Source of the DNA: an uncultured Bacteroidota bacterium | GTDB lineage: Bacteria > Bacteroidota > Bacteroidia > Chitinophagales > Chitinophagaceae | Direction: 5' to 3' | DNA length: 14,081 nt | Assembly (NCBI GenBank): GCA_903913355.1 | Contig: CAIWKU010000054.1 | Span: 1-14,081, forward strand | Shown here: piece after piece, positions 6,989 through 13,553 of the stretch | Numbering within the stretch: the stretch's first letter is position 1 | Layout of the letters: every line of letters begins with the position of its first letter | Notes under the pieces: model-generated | Database searches by the model: none | What the model saw: only the letters and a program-made list of their open reading frames with translations | Told to the model about the DNA's origin: nothing | Position numbers and translations under genes: made by a program

Positions 6989-7825
6989 ATGATGAACCTG
7001 TTTCATGAAGTGAGCCAGGATTGCAGCAGAATAACAACCGAGAAATACAGCACCAGTTTTTCTTCGGCCATAAAGTTATTACATAAAGACCTGCGCACGC
7101 CTATCTTTAATATCTATGGTTTTGTTCGCATAGCGGATGAGATTGTGGATACATTTCATGAGTTTAACAAAGATGAATTGTTACATGAATTCAGAAAATC
7201 AACTTATGAGGCAATCGACAAGGGGATTAGTCTGAACCCTATTTTGCAAAGCTTCCAACGCACAGTATCACAATTCCAAATTGAAAGAGAATTAATAGAC
7301 GCTTTTTTGTACAGTATGCAGCTTGATCTGGAAAAGCGGCAATACGACAAACTGGGGTATGAAGAATATATTTATGGTAGTGCAGAAGTAGTAGGCCTCA
7401 TGTGTTTACATGTATTTTGCGATGGCAACAAGTCTTTGTATGAAAACCTAAAGCCTTATGCCAAAAGCCTGGGTGCAGCTTTTCAGAAAGTAAATTTTCT
7501 AAGAGATCTGAAAGCAGATTATGAAGGACTGGAAAGGGTCTATTTTCCGGGCTGTGATTTTAAAAATTTTACAGCAGCCGATAAAGCTGCGATTGAAGCA
7601 GATATTCAAAAAGATTTTGATCATGCCTACCAGGGTATTTTATTATTGCCTGGTAAAGCAAGATTTGGTGTGTATGTAGCATATAAATATTACCTGTCTC
7701 TGTTTAAGAAAATCAAGAAAGTACCCCCGCAGAATATACTTGAATACCGGATTCGTATACCCGATTATGGCAAAATGTTTATTCTTGCCAAAGCCGGTAT
7801 CCGCAGCCAGCTAAATTTATTGTAA
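6989..7825 (+). CDS. crtB: Phytoene synthase
   Basis: Condenses two geranylgeranyl diphosphate molecules head-to-head to 15-cis-phytoene, the committed carotenoid step. The 278-residue protein has the two Mg2+-binding aspartate motifs of trans-isoprenyl diphosphate synthases of the squalene/phytoene type: DEIVD (50-54, within VRIADEIVDT) and DLKAD (173-177, within NFLRDLKADYEGLERVYFP). SFSSAIKLL (23-31) fits the family's start. Length is slightly below the usual 290-310 residues, with a shortened C-terminus that is common in Bacteroidota. Two ATG codons stand in tandem at 6989 and 6992; either could be used. No crtE is nearby, so GGPP must come from a gene elsewhere. The 63-base gap from crtI contains scattered TACA tetramers, but not at 11-bp spacing. 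Confidence 0.94.
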   Translation: MMNLFHEVSQDCSRITTEKYSTSFSSAIKLLHKDLRTPIFNIYGFVRIADEIVDTFHEFNKDELLHEFRKSTYEAIDKGISLNPILQSFQRTVSQFQIERELIDAFLYSMQLDLEKRQYDKLGYEEYIYGSAEVVGLMCLHVFCDGNKSLYENLKPYAKSLGAAFQKVNFLRDLKADYEGLERVYFPGCDFKNFTAADKAAIEADIQKDFDHAYQGILLLPGKARFGVYVAYKYYLSLFKKIKKVPPQNILEYRIRIPDYGKMFILAKAGIRSQLNLL

Positions 7826-7851
7826 CCGCTTCTTATCCTTATTTTTATTGC

Positions 7852-8376
7852 ATGGAACAAGTGATCCTGGTTGATGAAACGGATTCCGAAACGGGAGTCA
7901 TGGAAAAAATGGAAGCGCATGAAAAAGCGGTGCTTCACAGGGCGTTTAGTGTTTTCATTTTTAATAATAATGGTGAAATGCTGATGCAAAGAAGAGCAAT
8001 CACCAAATACCATAGTGGGGGATTATGGACCAATACCTGTTGTAGTCACCCCAGACCCGGAGAAGAAACCATTACTGCCGCCTCAAGAAGATTACAGGAA
8101 GAGCTGGGATTTTCTACCCTTATTCAAAAACAATTTTCTTTTATTTACCAGGCCGAATTTGAAAATGGCCTCACAGAATATGAATTTGATCATGTCTTTA
8201 CCGGGTATTATGATGGACCAATATTAGCCAATCCGGAAGAAGTGGCTGAGTTTGCCTATTGGCCAATGCATAAAGTACAATCTTTGGTTCAAACACAGCC
8301 GGAATTATTCACTGCATGGTTTCATATTGCTTTTCCAAAAATTATGGACTGGTGGCAACAAAATTCGATCAGCTAA
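7852..8376 (+). CDS. idi: Isopentenyl-diphosphate delta-isomerase, type I
   Basis: Interconverts IPP and DMAPP, supplying both C5 units for GGPP and so for carotenoids. The 174-residue Nudix-fold protein has the type I signature LWTNTCCSHPRPGE (58-71); Cys64 aligns with the catalytic Cys67 of E. coli Idi and His66 is a metal ligand. The short Nudix-like helix AASRRLQEELGF (76-87) follows, and the TEYEFDHVF segment (108-116) supplies the acidic pair Glu109/Glu111 matching E. coli Glu114/Glu116. A 26-base gap separates it from crtB. Its place inside the crt run suggests that precursor supply is raised together with pigment synthesis. It is not the flavin-dependent type II enzyme. Confidence 0.95.
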   Translation: MEQVILVDETDSETGVMEKMEAHEKAVLHRAFSVFIFNNNGEMLMQRRAITKYHSGGLWTNTCCSHPRPGEETITAASRRLQEELGFSTLIQKQFSFIYQAEFENGLTEYEFDHVFTGYYDGPILANPEEVAEFAYWPMHKVQSLVQTQPELFTAWFHIAFPKIMDWWQQNSIS

Positions 8377-8386
8377 AAACAGTTAT

Positions 8387-8426
8387 AACCAACTGATTTC
8401 TTCAAATCAGCTTCCTATCATTGGTT
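8387..8426 (+). other. Composite hairpin between idi and crtD
   Basis: An uninterrupted 7-bp stem, CTGATTT (8393-8399) with AAATCAG (8404-8410), closes a CTTC loop. It is flanked by AACCAA (8387-8392), which pairs with TTGGTT (8421-8426), leaving a one-sided 10-base bulge at 8411-8420. The sequence just after is only moderately T-rich (TTATTG). It begins 10 bases after the idi stop and ends 32 bases before crtD. It could be a partial terminator or attenuator, or an RNA processing or stability element that sets the ratio of early to late pathway enzymes. Confidence 0.4.
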
Positions 8427-8458
8427 TTATTGTATAAATCTTTACCTTTTACCCAATC

Positions 8459-9958
8459 ATGAATCATCCTTCTAAAGTAATTATCATTGGCGCGGGTATT
8501 GCAGGTTTGGCAAGCGCCATACGATTAGCTGTACAAGGCTTTGCGGTAGAAGTATACGAGAAGAATGCATTCCCGGGGGGCAAGTTGCACCATTTTGAAG
8601 AGAAAGGCTTTTCATTTGATGCAGGTCCTAGTTTATTCACCCAGCCCGAAAATATTGAAGAGTTGTTTACACTTGCCGGCGAGCCTATTACAGAGTATCT
8701 ACCCTATCATCAGCTACCTGTTTCCTGTAATTATTTTTATGAAGATGGAACTTTTGTACAGGCTTTTGCAGATAAAGATCTTTTTGCAAAAGAACTTGCT
8801 GAAAAACTGGGGGAGAAAAAAAGCAGCCTGTTGGCTTATCTCAAACGATCTGAAAATATTTACAATCGAATAGGGCGCATTTTCCTCAATTTCTCATTAC
8901 ATAAAAAAAATACGCTTGTAAAAGCACCTGTTTGGAAAGCCATATTGGCCACAAGATGGCAATACCTGTTCAAATCTATGCACCAGGTAAATGCGGCTCA
9001 TTTTAGTAATCCCAAAACCGTTCAGCTATTTGATCGGTATGCAACGTATAATGGCAGTAATCCCTACCAGGCGCCGGGAATGTTAAGCCTGATTCCTCAT
9101 CTGGAGCATAATGAAGGGAGTTTTTATCCGAAAGGAGGTATGATCAGTATTACAAAAGCTTTGTACCGGTTATGCCTGAAAAAAGGAGTGAATTTTTATT
9201 TTAATTCACCAGTGGAGAGGATAATTGAAACGGAAGGAAAGGCGGTAGGTATTGTAGTAAATGAACAGAATGTATATGCAGATATAATTGTGAGTAATAT
9301 GGATGTTTATTTCACACATAAACATCTTTTGCGGAATCCTTCCAAAGCAAAGAAAATATTGAAACAGGAGAGGAGTAGCAGTGCGATGATATTTTATTGG
9401 GGAATCAATCATACATTCCCATCACTGGATCTGCATAATATTTTTTTTACGAATGATTATAAAATCGAGTTTGATCACCTTTTCCGGTTCAAAAAAATAT
9501 ACAAAGACCCAACGATATATATCAATATTACCAGCAAATGTGAGCCTGGAATACAGGCCCCGCCTGGAAAAGAAAACTGGTTTGTGATGATCAATGTTCC
9601 CGCAAATACCGGGCAAAACTGGGAAGCCAATCGCGAGCAGGCAAGATCAGCCATTATTCAAAAACTCAACCGTTTATTAAATACGGATATAGCATCTCTT
9701 ATCGAAACAGAACAGGTAGCTGATCCGGTTAGTATTGAAGCAGCCACAGCTTCTTATATGGGTTCGTTGTATGGTACCAGTTCCAATTCAAAAACGGCTG
9801 CTTTTTTCAGACATCCTAATTTCAGCAGATCAATAAAAGCATTGTACTTTGTGGGTGGCAGCGTACATCCGGGTGGAGGAATTCCCTTGTGCCTGAAGAG
9901 CGCAAAAATAATGAGCGAAATAGTAACAACAGATTTCAAAAAAGAAAGGCATTCATGA
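8459..9958 (+). CDS. crtD: CrtD-type carotenoid 3,4-desaturase (second CrtI-family desaturase)
   Basis: A 499-residue FAD-dependent desaturase of the CrtI superfamily with GAGIAG (11-16), the acidic VYEK strand end, FPGGK, and FDAGPSLFTQP. Its C-terminus reads YFVGGSVHPGGGIPLC; the HPGGGIPL form is typical of CrtD-like methoxyneurosporene or hydroxy-carotenoid 3,4-desaturases, whereas the upstream CrtI has PGPGVPP. CrtD acts after 1,2-hydration of an open psi end and adds the C3-C4 double bond. The next gene, cruF, encodes just such a hydratase and overlaps this one by four bases (ATGA), implying translational coupling. The predicted substrate is therefore 1'-hydroxy-gamma-carotene or its 3-hydroxy form. 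A hydroxyneurosporene-like substrate or a role in ketolation (CrtO/CrtP-like) is a less likely alternative. Confidence 0.8.
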   Translation: MNHPSKVIIIGAGIAGLASAIRLAVQGFAVEVYEKNAFPGGKLHHFEEKGFSFDAGPSLFTQPENIEELFTLAGEPITEYLPYHQLPVSCNYFYEDGTFVQAFADKDLFAKELAEKLGEKKSSLLAYLKRSENIYNRIGRIFLNFSLHKKNTLVKAPVWKAILATRWQYLFKSMHQVNAAHFSNPKTVQLFDRYATYNGSNPYQAPGMLSLIPHLEHNEGSFYPKGGMISITKALYRLCLKKGVNFYFNSPVERIIETEGKAVGIVVNEQNVYADIIVSNMDVYFTHKHLLRNPSKAKKILKQERSSSAMIFYWGINHTFPSLDLHNIFFTNDYKIEFDHLFRFKKIYKDPTIYINITSKCEPGIQAPPGKENWFVMINVPANTGQNWEANREQARSAIIQKLNRLLNTDIASLIETEQVADPVSIEAATASYMGSLYGTSSNSKTAAFFRHPNFSRSIKALYFVGGSVHPGGGIPLCLKSAKIMSEIVTTDFKKERHS

Positions 9959-10644
9959 AGGGTATACAATTTTCCAAGAATCAAATTGCAACATTCATCG
10001 CTATTTTGTTTCATGTAAGTGGTTGGATAGGTATTGTATTCAGTCCATATAAAGATTGGTTTGTTAGCCATACCCCTTTGAACCTTATACTTATGGCCAT
10101 CCTTTTAGTCTGGTGTCAGTCTGAGAAAAATATTGGCTTCTTTGGATTTTTTTTAGCCGCTTTTCTTACAGGTATGGGAGCAGAAATGATTGGAGTAAAT
10201 ACCGGCCGGCTTTTTGGAAGTTACCAATATGGAACCATCATGGGCACTACATTTAATAAAGTACCCTGGCTGATTGGATTGAACTGGTTTGTAGTTGTAT
10301 TCTGCAGCGCTTCCTGTATGCAACAGTTCCAGGACTGGGTTTCCAAAAAAACAGCCTCTTCCGGAATGGAAATCTCAGCTAAGATTGCTTCGCTATCAAT
10401 GATTATTGATGGTGCTATACTTGCGGTATTTTTTGACTGGATCATGGAACCGGTAGCTGTAAAATTGGGTTTCTGGCAATGGGCCAATCAGGAAATACCT
10501 TTGTATAATTATGTATGCTGGTTTTTGATTAGTCTGGCCCTTTTATTCCTTTTTAATAAAGTGGGCTTTCAAAAAAGGAACCATTTCGCGGTACATTTGT
10601 TTATCATACAATCTTTGTTTTTTCTTGCATTGAGAAATTATTGA
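9955..10644 (+). CDS. cruF: Carotenoid 1',2'-hydratase, CruF family (DUF422)
   Basis: A 229-residue integral membrane protein with about six hydrophobic segments. It carries the CruF/DUF422 blocks: EMIGVNTGRLFGSYQYG (77-93), PWLIGLNW (104-111), DWIMEPVAVKLGFWQW (161-176) and IPLYNY (181-186). CruF adds water across the C1'-C2' double bond of an acyclic end group, as in gamma-carotene, giving a tertiary 1'-hydroxyl. It is unrelated to the CrtC hydratase. The ATG at 9955 overlaps the crtD stop (ATGA at 9955-9958); an earlier in-frame start at 9889 would add 22 charged residues lying wholly inside crtD and is rejected. The crtZ ATG follows one base after its stop. Its presence is the main reason to predict a monocyclic hydroxylated pigment rather than plain zeaxanthin. 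Confidence 0.87.
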   Translation: MKGIQFSKNQIATFIAILFHVSGWIGIVFSPYKDWFVSHTPLNLILMAILLVWCQSEKNIGFFGFFLAAFLTGMGAEMIGVNTGRLFGSYQYGTIMGTTFNKVPWLIGLNWFVVVFCSASCMQQFQDWVSKKTASSGMEISAKIASLSMIIDGAILAVFFDWIMEPVAVKLGFWQWANQEIPLYNYVCWFLISLALLFLFNKVGFQKRNHFAVHLFIIQSLFFLALRNY

Positions 10645-10645
10645 T

Positions 10646-11134
10646 ATGCTGTATATACTGATTACACTAGCTACTTTTTGCCTGATGGAACCCATTACCT
10701 GGTTAACACACCGCTATGTTATGCATGGATTTCTGTGGTACCTGCATGAGGATCATCACCAGAAAGGGGAGGGTTTCTTTGAAAAAAATGATGCATTCTT
10801 TATCATATTTGCCGTTCCCAGCTGGCTATGTATTATGCTGGGAAGTATGCACGGGGCTTATTGGGTAGTAAGTATTGGTGCGGGGATTGCGATGTATGGG
10901 TTTGCTTATTTCCTGGTGCATGAAATCATCATTCATCAACGGTATAAATTATTTACCCGCAGTAATAACCGGTACATCAAAGCCATTCGCTGGGCGCATA
11001 AAATGCATCATAAACATCTGAATAAAGAAGAAGGGGAAAGTTTTGGAATGTTGCTGGTGGCCAAGAAATATTGGGATAAAATCAAGCGCGAAGAAATACT
11101 TCAGAAAGAGAATCATCACCAAAATTCCGAGTAA
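10646..11134 (+). CDS. crtZ: Beta-carotene 3-hydroxylase
   Basis: Non-haem di-iron membrane hydroxylase that adds a hydroxyl at C3 of beta-ionone rings. The 162-residue protein has all four histidine clusters of the fatty-acid hydroxylase/sterol desaturase superfamily in the CrtZ arrangement: HRYVMH (22-27), HEDHH (34-38), HEIIIH (92-97) and HKMHH (118-122), then SFGMLL (132-137) near the C-terminus. Two hydrophobic hairpins (about 3-19 and 50-91) fit a four-helix membrane protein. It starts one base after the cruF stop, so the pair is probably translationally coupled. A 51-base gap precedes crtY. On a monocyclic substrate it would hydroxylate only the one beta ring. Confidence 0.94.
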   Translation: MLYILITLATFCLMEPITWLTHRYVMHGFLWYLHEDHHQKGEGFFEKNDAFFIIFAVPSWLCIMLGSMHGAYWVVSIGAGIAMYGFAYFLVHEIIIHQRYKLFTRSNNRYIKAIRWAHKMHHKHLNKEEGESFGMLLVAKKYWDKIKREEILQKENHHQNSE

Positions 11135-11185
11135 CTCTGTATAGCGAAGCATATGCATATTTGGTTTCACTTTTCATTGATTTAA

Positions 11186-12349
11186 TTGGCAAAGCATTAC
11201 GACTATATTATAGCAGGTGCCGGTTGTGCCGGTATGAGTTTACTCATGCGAATGATACAGGAACCTTTTTTCCAGACAAAGAAAATATTGGTGATTGACC
11301 AATCTGCTAAAACTAATAACGATCGTACCTGGTGTTTCTGGGAAACAAATCCTGGGATATTTGAACCGGTTGTTAAACATCACTGGGAAAAAGTAAATTT
11401 CCTTTCAAGTGATTTTTCCAAAACGCTTGATCTCTTCCCATATCAATATAAAATGATCAGCGGAATTGATCTGTATACATTTGTCAAAACTGAGGCAGCA
11501 AAGCACCCCAATATTGAATGGATTACCGATACAATCTTATCTTTTGAAGGAAAGCAAAGAGTAAATGTGGTAACCGCAACAGAAATATTCACCGCATCAT
11601 TTGTGTTCAATAGTATCTTATTCAGAGAGCCTGCAGCAATAGATGCGAAGGATAAGAATTATTATCTGAAACAACATTTTAAAGGATGGGAAATTGAAAC
11701 AGAACGCAATTGTTTTGACCCGGGTGTAGCTACCTATATGGATTTCAGGTTGGCTCAGGATAAAGGCACTACATTTATGTACGTATTACCAGTTTCCAAA
11801 ACAAAAGCCCTGGTTGAGTATACCTTGTTTTCAGAAAACCTGTTGGCTGATGAAGAATATACTATTGCCCTGCGAAAATATATTGATGAAGAATTGAAAA
11901 TTGAGAAGTATAGTATTACACATATAGAATCAGGCGTTATACCCATGACCAACCAGCGGTTTTCTTTGCAAGTTGGAAACATGGTTAATATAGGCATTGC
12001 TGGCGGACAGGTAAAACCCAGCAGCGGCTATGCTTTCAGGTTTATCCAACAGCGAGCGGAAAGCATTATACGGGAACTGGTTACGGGTACACATCGTTTT
12101 TCGGAAAGATCTTTTGCGGATAAAAAATTTCATTTGTATGATAGTGTTTTGTTGCAGGTGCTTTATCAGCATAAAATGAAGGGGGAAAAAATTTTCTCAG
12201 ATATCTTTCGCAAAAACCCTGCTAGGCTTGTATTTCGTTTTCTGGATAACCAAACATCCATTCTTGAGGATCTCCGCATCATGCAAAGTGTTCCCACACA
12301 TATTTTCCTGCCAGCTGCCTTAAAAGAAATGGTCAATAAAATAGGGTAA
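11186..12349 (+). CDS. crtY: Lycopene beta-cyclase, CrtY type
   Basis: Flavoprotein that cyclises psi ends of lycopene to beta rings, using reduced FAD without net redox change. The 387-residue protein has the N-terminal YDYIIAGAGCAGMSL with GAGCAG at 11-16, the CrtY signature NDRTWCFWE (45-53), the VEYTLFS block near 208-214 (VEDTYFS in many CrtY), and GQVKPSSGYAFRFIQ near 273-287. PTHIFLPAAL near the C-terminus is also typical. TTG at 11186 is the only plausible start: TAA at 11183-11185 lies immediately before it and the first ATG (residue 17) would destroy the FAD motif. In a strain with CruF and CrtD it likely cyclises one end only, giving gamma-carotene, but one- versus two-end activity cannot be read from sequence. 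The weak start codon may keep its level low. Confidence 0.92.
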   Translation: MAKHYDYIIAGAGCAGMSLLMRMIQEPFFQTKKILVIDQSAKTNNDRTWCFWETNPGIFEPVVKHHWEKVNFLSSDFSKTLDLFPYQYKMISGIDLYTFVKTEAAKHPNIEWITDTILSFEGKQRVNVVTATEIFTASFVFNSILFREPAAIDAKDKNYYLKQHFKGWEIETERNCFDPGVATYMDFRLAQDKGTTFMYVLPVSKTKALVEYTLFSENLLADEEYTIALRKYIDEELKIEKYSITHIESGVIPMTNQRFSLQVGNMVNIGIAGGQVKPSSGYAFRFIQQRAESIIRELVTGTHRFSERSFADKKFHLYDSVLLQVLYQHKMKGEKIFSDIFRKNPARLVFRFLDNQTSILEDLRIMQSVPTHIFLPAALKEMVNKIG

Positions 12350-12401
12350 CTTTAGGGTAATATACTTACCAGTTATAAGTCTATTTGCCAAATCGATCCA
12401 C

Positions 12402-13331
12402 ATGGAAAAAATCATTACCCTTACACTCAATCCGGCATTGGATAAAAGTATTGATGTGCCTCAGTTGCTTCCCGAAAAAAAATTACGCTGTTTGAATGTC
12501 AAGGTAGAAGCAGGTGGCGGGGGGGTAAATGTTTCCAGAGCCCTGCATAAATTAGGAGCGGATAGTGAGGCTGTATACCTGTCTGGCGGATTTACCGGAA
12601 AGCAATTTGAAAAATTATTATTGGCAGAAAATATACATTCCAGAACGCTACCCATAAAAGGAGATACAAGAGAAAATTTTATTGTGCTGGATGATTCTTC
12701 TAATCTTCAATATCGTTTTGGTATGGAAGGTCCAGCTGTTGCCGAATCTGAATGGATGCAGGCCCTGGAGTATATTTCCTGGCAGGAGAATATTGGATAC
12801 ATTATTGCCAGTGGCAGTTTACCCCCGGGTGTGCCAAATGATTTTTTTGGGAGGTTAGCCATTATTGCCGCACAAAAAAAAGCAAGACTGATAGTAGATA
12901 CTTCAGGAGAGCCCCTGAAATATGCTGTGCAGGAAGGATTATTTATGATTAAACCCAACCAGGGCGAACTGAGTAATTTGTACGGCAAAGATGATCTTTC
13001 TGCAGATCAGATACTGGAAGCGGCCCGCAGTATTATCAGCAAAAAGGGTTGTGAAGTTGTTGTGGTATCCATGGGGGCCAAAGGAGCCCTGCTGGTTACA
13101 GCCAATGAACAGTTTACAGTATTGCCACCGCCAGTTACTGTATATAGTACAGTTGGAGCAGGGGATAGTATGGTAGCCGGTATGGTGGTAGGCCTGGTAA
13201 GGGGATGGAACTGGAAACAGATTTTGCAATATGGGGTGGCTGCCGGTACATCAGCCACAATGAACCGGGGTACCGGATTATGTAAAAAAGAGGATACCGA
13301 TCGAATGTTTGAAGAAATGAAGCACGAATAG
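12402..13331 (+). CDS. pfkB: 6-phosphofructokinase II, PfkB family
   Basis: PfkB/ribokinase-superfamily sugar kinase of 309 residues, the same length as E. coli Pfk-2. It begins MEKIITLTLNPALDKS, then has PEKKLR (24-29), AGGGGVNVSRAL (37-48), SGSLPPGVP (137-145), KPNQGEL (184-190) and STVGAGDSMVAG (249-260). GAGD (252-255) forms the anion hole, and Asp255 is the catalytic base. The GGGGVNVSRA, VPPP-type and GTGLC elements resemble E. coli PfkB more than FruK or tagatose-6-phosphate kinase, so fructose-6-phosphate is the likely substrate; fructose-1-phosphate or tagatose-6-phosphate cannot be excluded. It lies 52 bases after crtY on the same strand. A weak -7 match (TCTATTTG, 12380-12387) precedes it, so it may have its own promoter as well as read-through from the crt genes. 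Confidence 0.85.
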   Translation: MEKIITLTLNPALDKSIDVPQLLPEKKLRCLNVKVEAGGGGVNVSRALHKLGADSEAVYLSGGFTGKQFEKLLLAENIHSRTLPIKGDTRENFIVLDDSSNLQYRFGMEGPAVAESEWMQALEYISWQENIGYIIASGSLPPGVPNDFFGRLAIIAAQKKARLIVDTSGEPLKYAVQEGLFMIKPNQGELSNLYGKDDLSADQILEAARSIISKKGCEVVVVSMGAKGALLVTANEQFTVLPPPVTVYSTVGAGDSMVAGMVVGLVRGWNWKQILQYGVAAGTSATMNRGTGLCKKEDTDRMFEEMKHE

Positions 13332-13342
13332 GGTTCATCTAT

Positions 13343-13350
13343 TACTTTTG
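13343..13350 (+). promoter_or_regulatory. -7 promoter element of the tRNA-Arg gene
   Basis: TACTTTTG, followed by C, matches the Bacteroidota -7 consensus TAnnTTTG exactly and ends 11 bases before the tRNA, a spacing expected for a short 5' leader. No clear TTTG is present at the usual upstream distance. It follows the pfkB stop by 11 bases, so the tRNA is probably transcribed separately from pfkB. Confidence 0.55.
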
Positions 13351-13361
13351 CAGCCATTATT

Positions 13362-13433
13362 GGCCTCGTAGTACAATGGATAGTATATGAGTTTCCGAAG
13401 CTCCGGATCCAGGTTCGATTCCTGGCGAGGCCA
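13362..13433 (+). tRNA. tRNA-Arg (anticodon CCG)
   Basis: A 72-base cloverleaf can be drawn: acceptor GGCCTCG (13362-13368) pairs fully with CGAGGCC (13426-13432); D stem GTAC/GTAT with loop AATGGATA; anticodon stem TGAGT/GCTCC with loop TTCCGAA, placing anticodon CCG at 13395-13397; variable GGAT; T stem CCAGG/CCTGG with loop TTCGATT. The discriminator is A (13433), and the 3' CCA is not encoded (CCG follows). It reads arginine codon CGG. The top anticodon-stem pair (27-43) is T-C, a mismatch; all other stem positions pair, with G-T wobbles at 10-25 and 31-39. Confidence 0.93.
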
Positions 13434-13489
13434 CCGAAAATTGGTGTATATACTTGATAATCAATTTATTATATTTTTATAAATATTAT

Positions 13490-13508
13490 AGGGGACGCTT
13501 AAGGGGAC
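13490..13508 (+). repeat. Two AGGGGAC direct repeats, 12-bp period, just after the tRNA
   Basis: AGGGGAC at 13490-13496 recurs at 13502-13508 with GCTTA between. The pair lies 57 bases past the tRNA 3' end in otherwise AT-rich DNA. Short GC-rich direct repeats beside a tRNA 3' end are what arm-type sites of a tyrosine recombinase can look like, so this could be part of an attachment site. No integrase gene is in the window. Confidence 0.35.
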
Positions 13509-13553
13509 TCTTTGTTATAAAATTATTGGCAATGATATAATTGTTTAGACCAA

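Noticed and set aside
6961..6990. TACA tetramers upstream of crtB as a second CarH operator
   Set aside because: They are spaced 17 and 7 bases apart, not 11, so they do not fit the repeat geometry.
9889..9954. Earlier in-frame start for cruF inside crtD
   Set aside because: It would add a highly charged 22-residue extension before the first membrane segment; the ATGA overlap at 9955-9958 is a standard coupled start.
9754..10071. 105-codon minus-strand frame across the crtD/cruF junction
   Set aside because: It is fully antisense to two well-supported genes and has no recognisable motifs.
12356..12370. GGTAA-TATAC-TTACC hairpin after crtY as a terminator
   Set aside because: Only 5 bp, mostly A-T, with no T-tract after it.
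13007..13357. 116-codon minus-strand frame opposite pfkB
   Set aside because: It is the antisense shadow of a conserved kinase; composition follows the opposite codons and no domain is visible.
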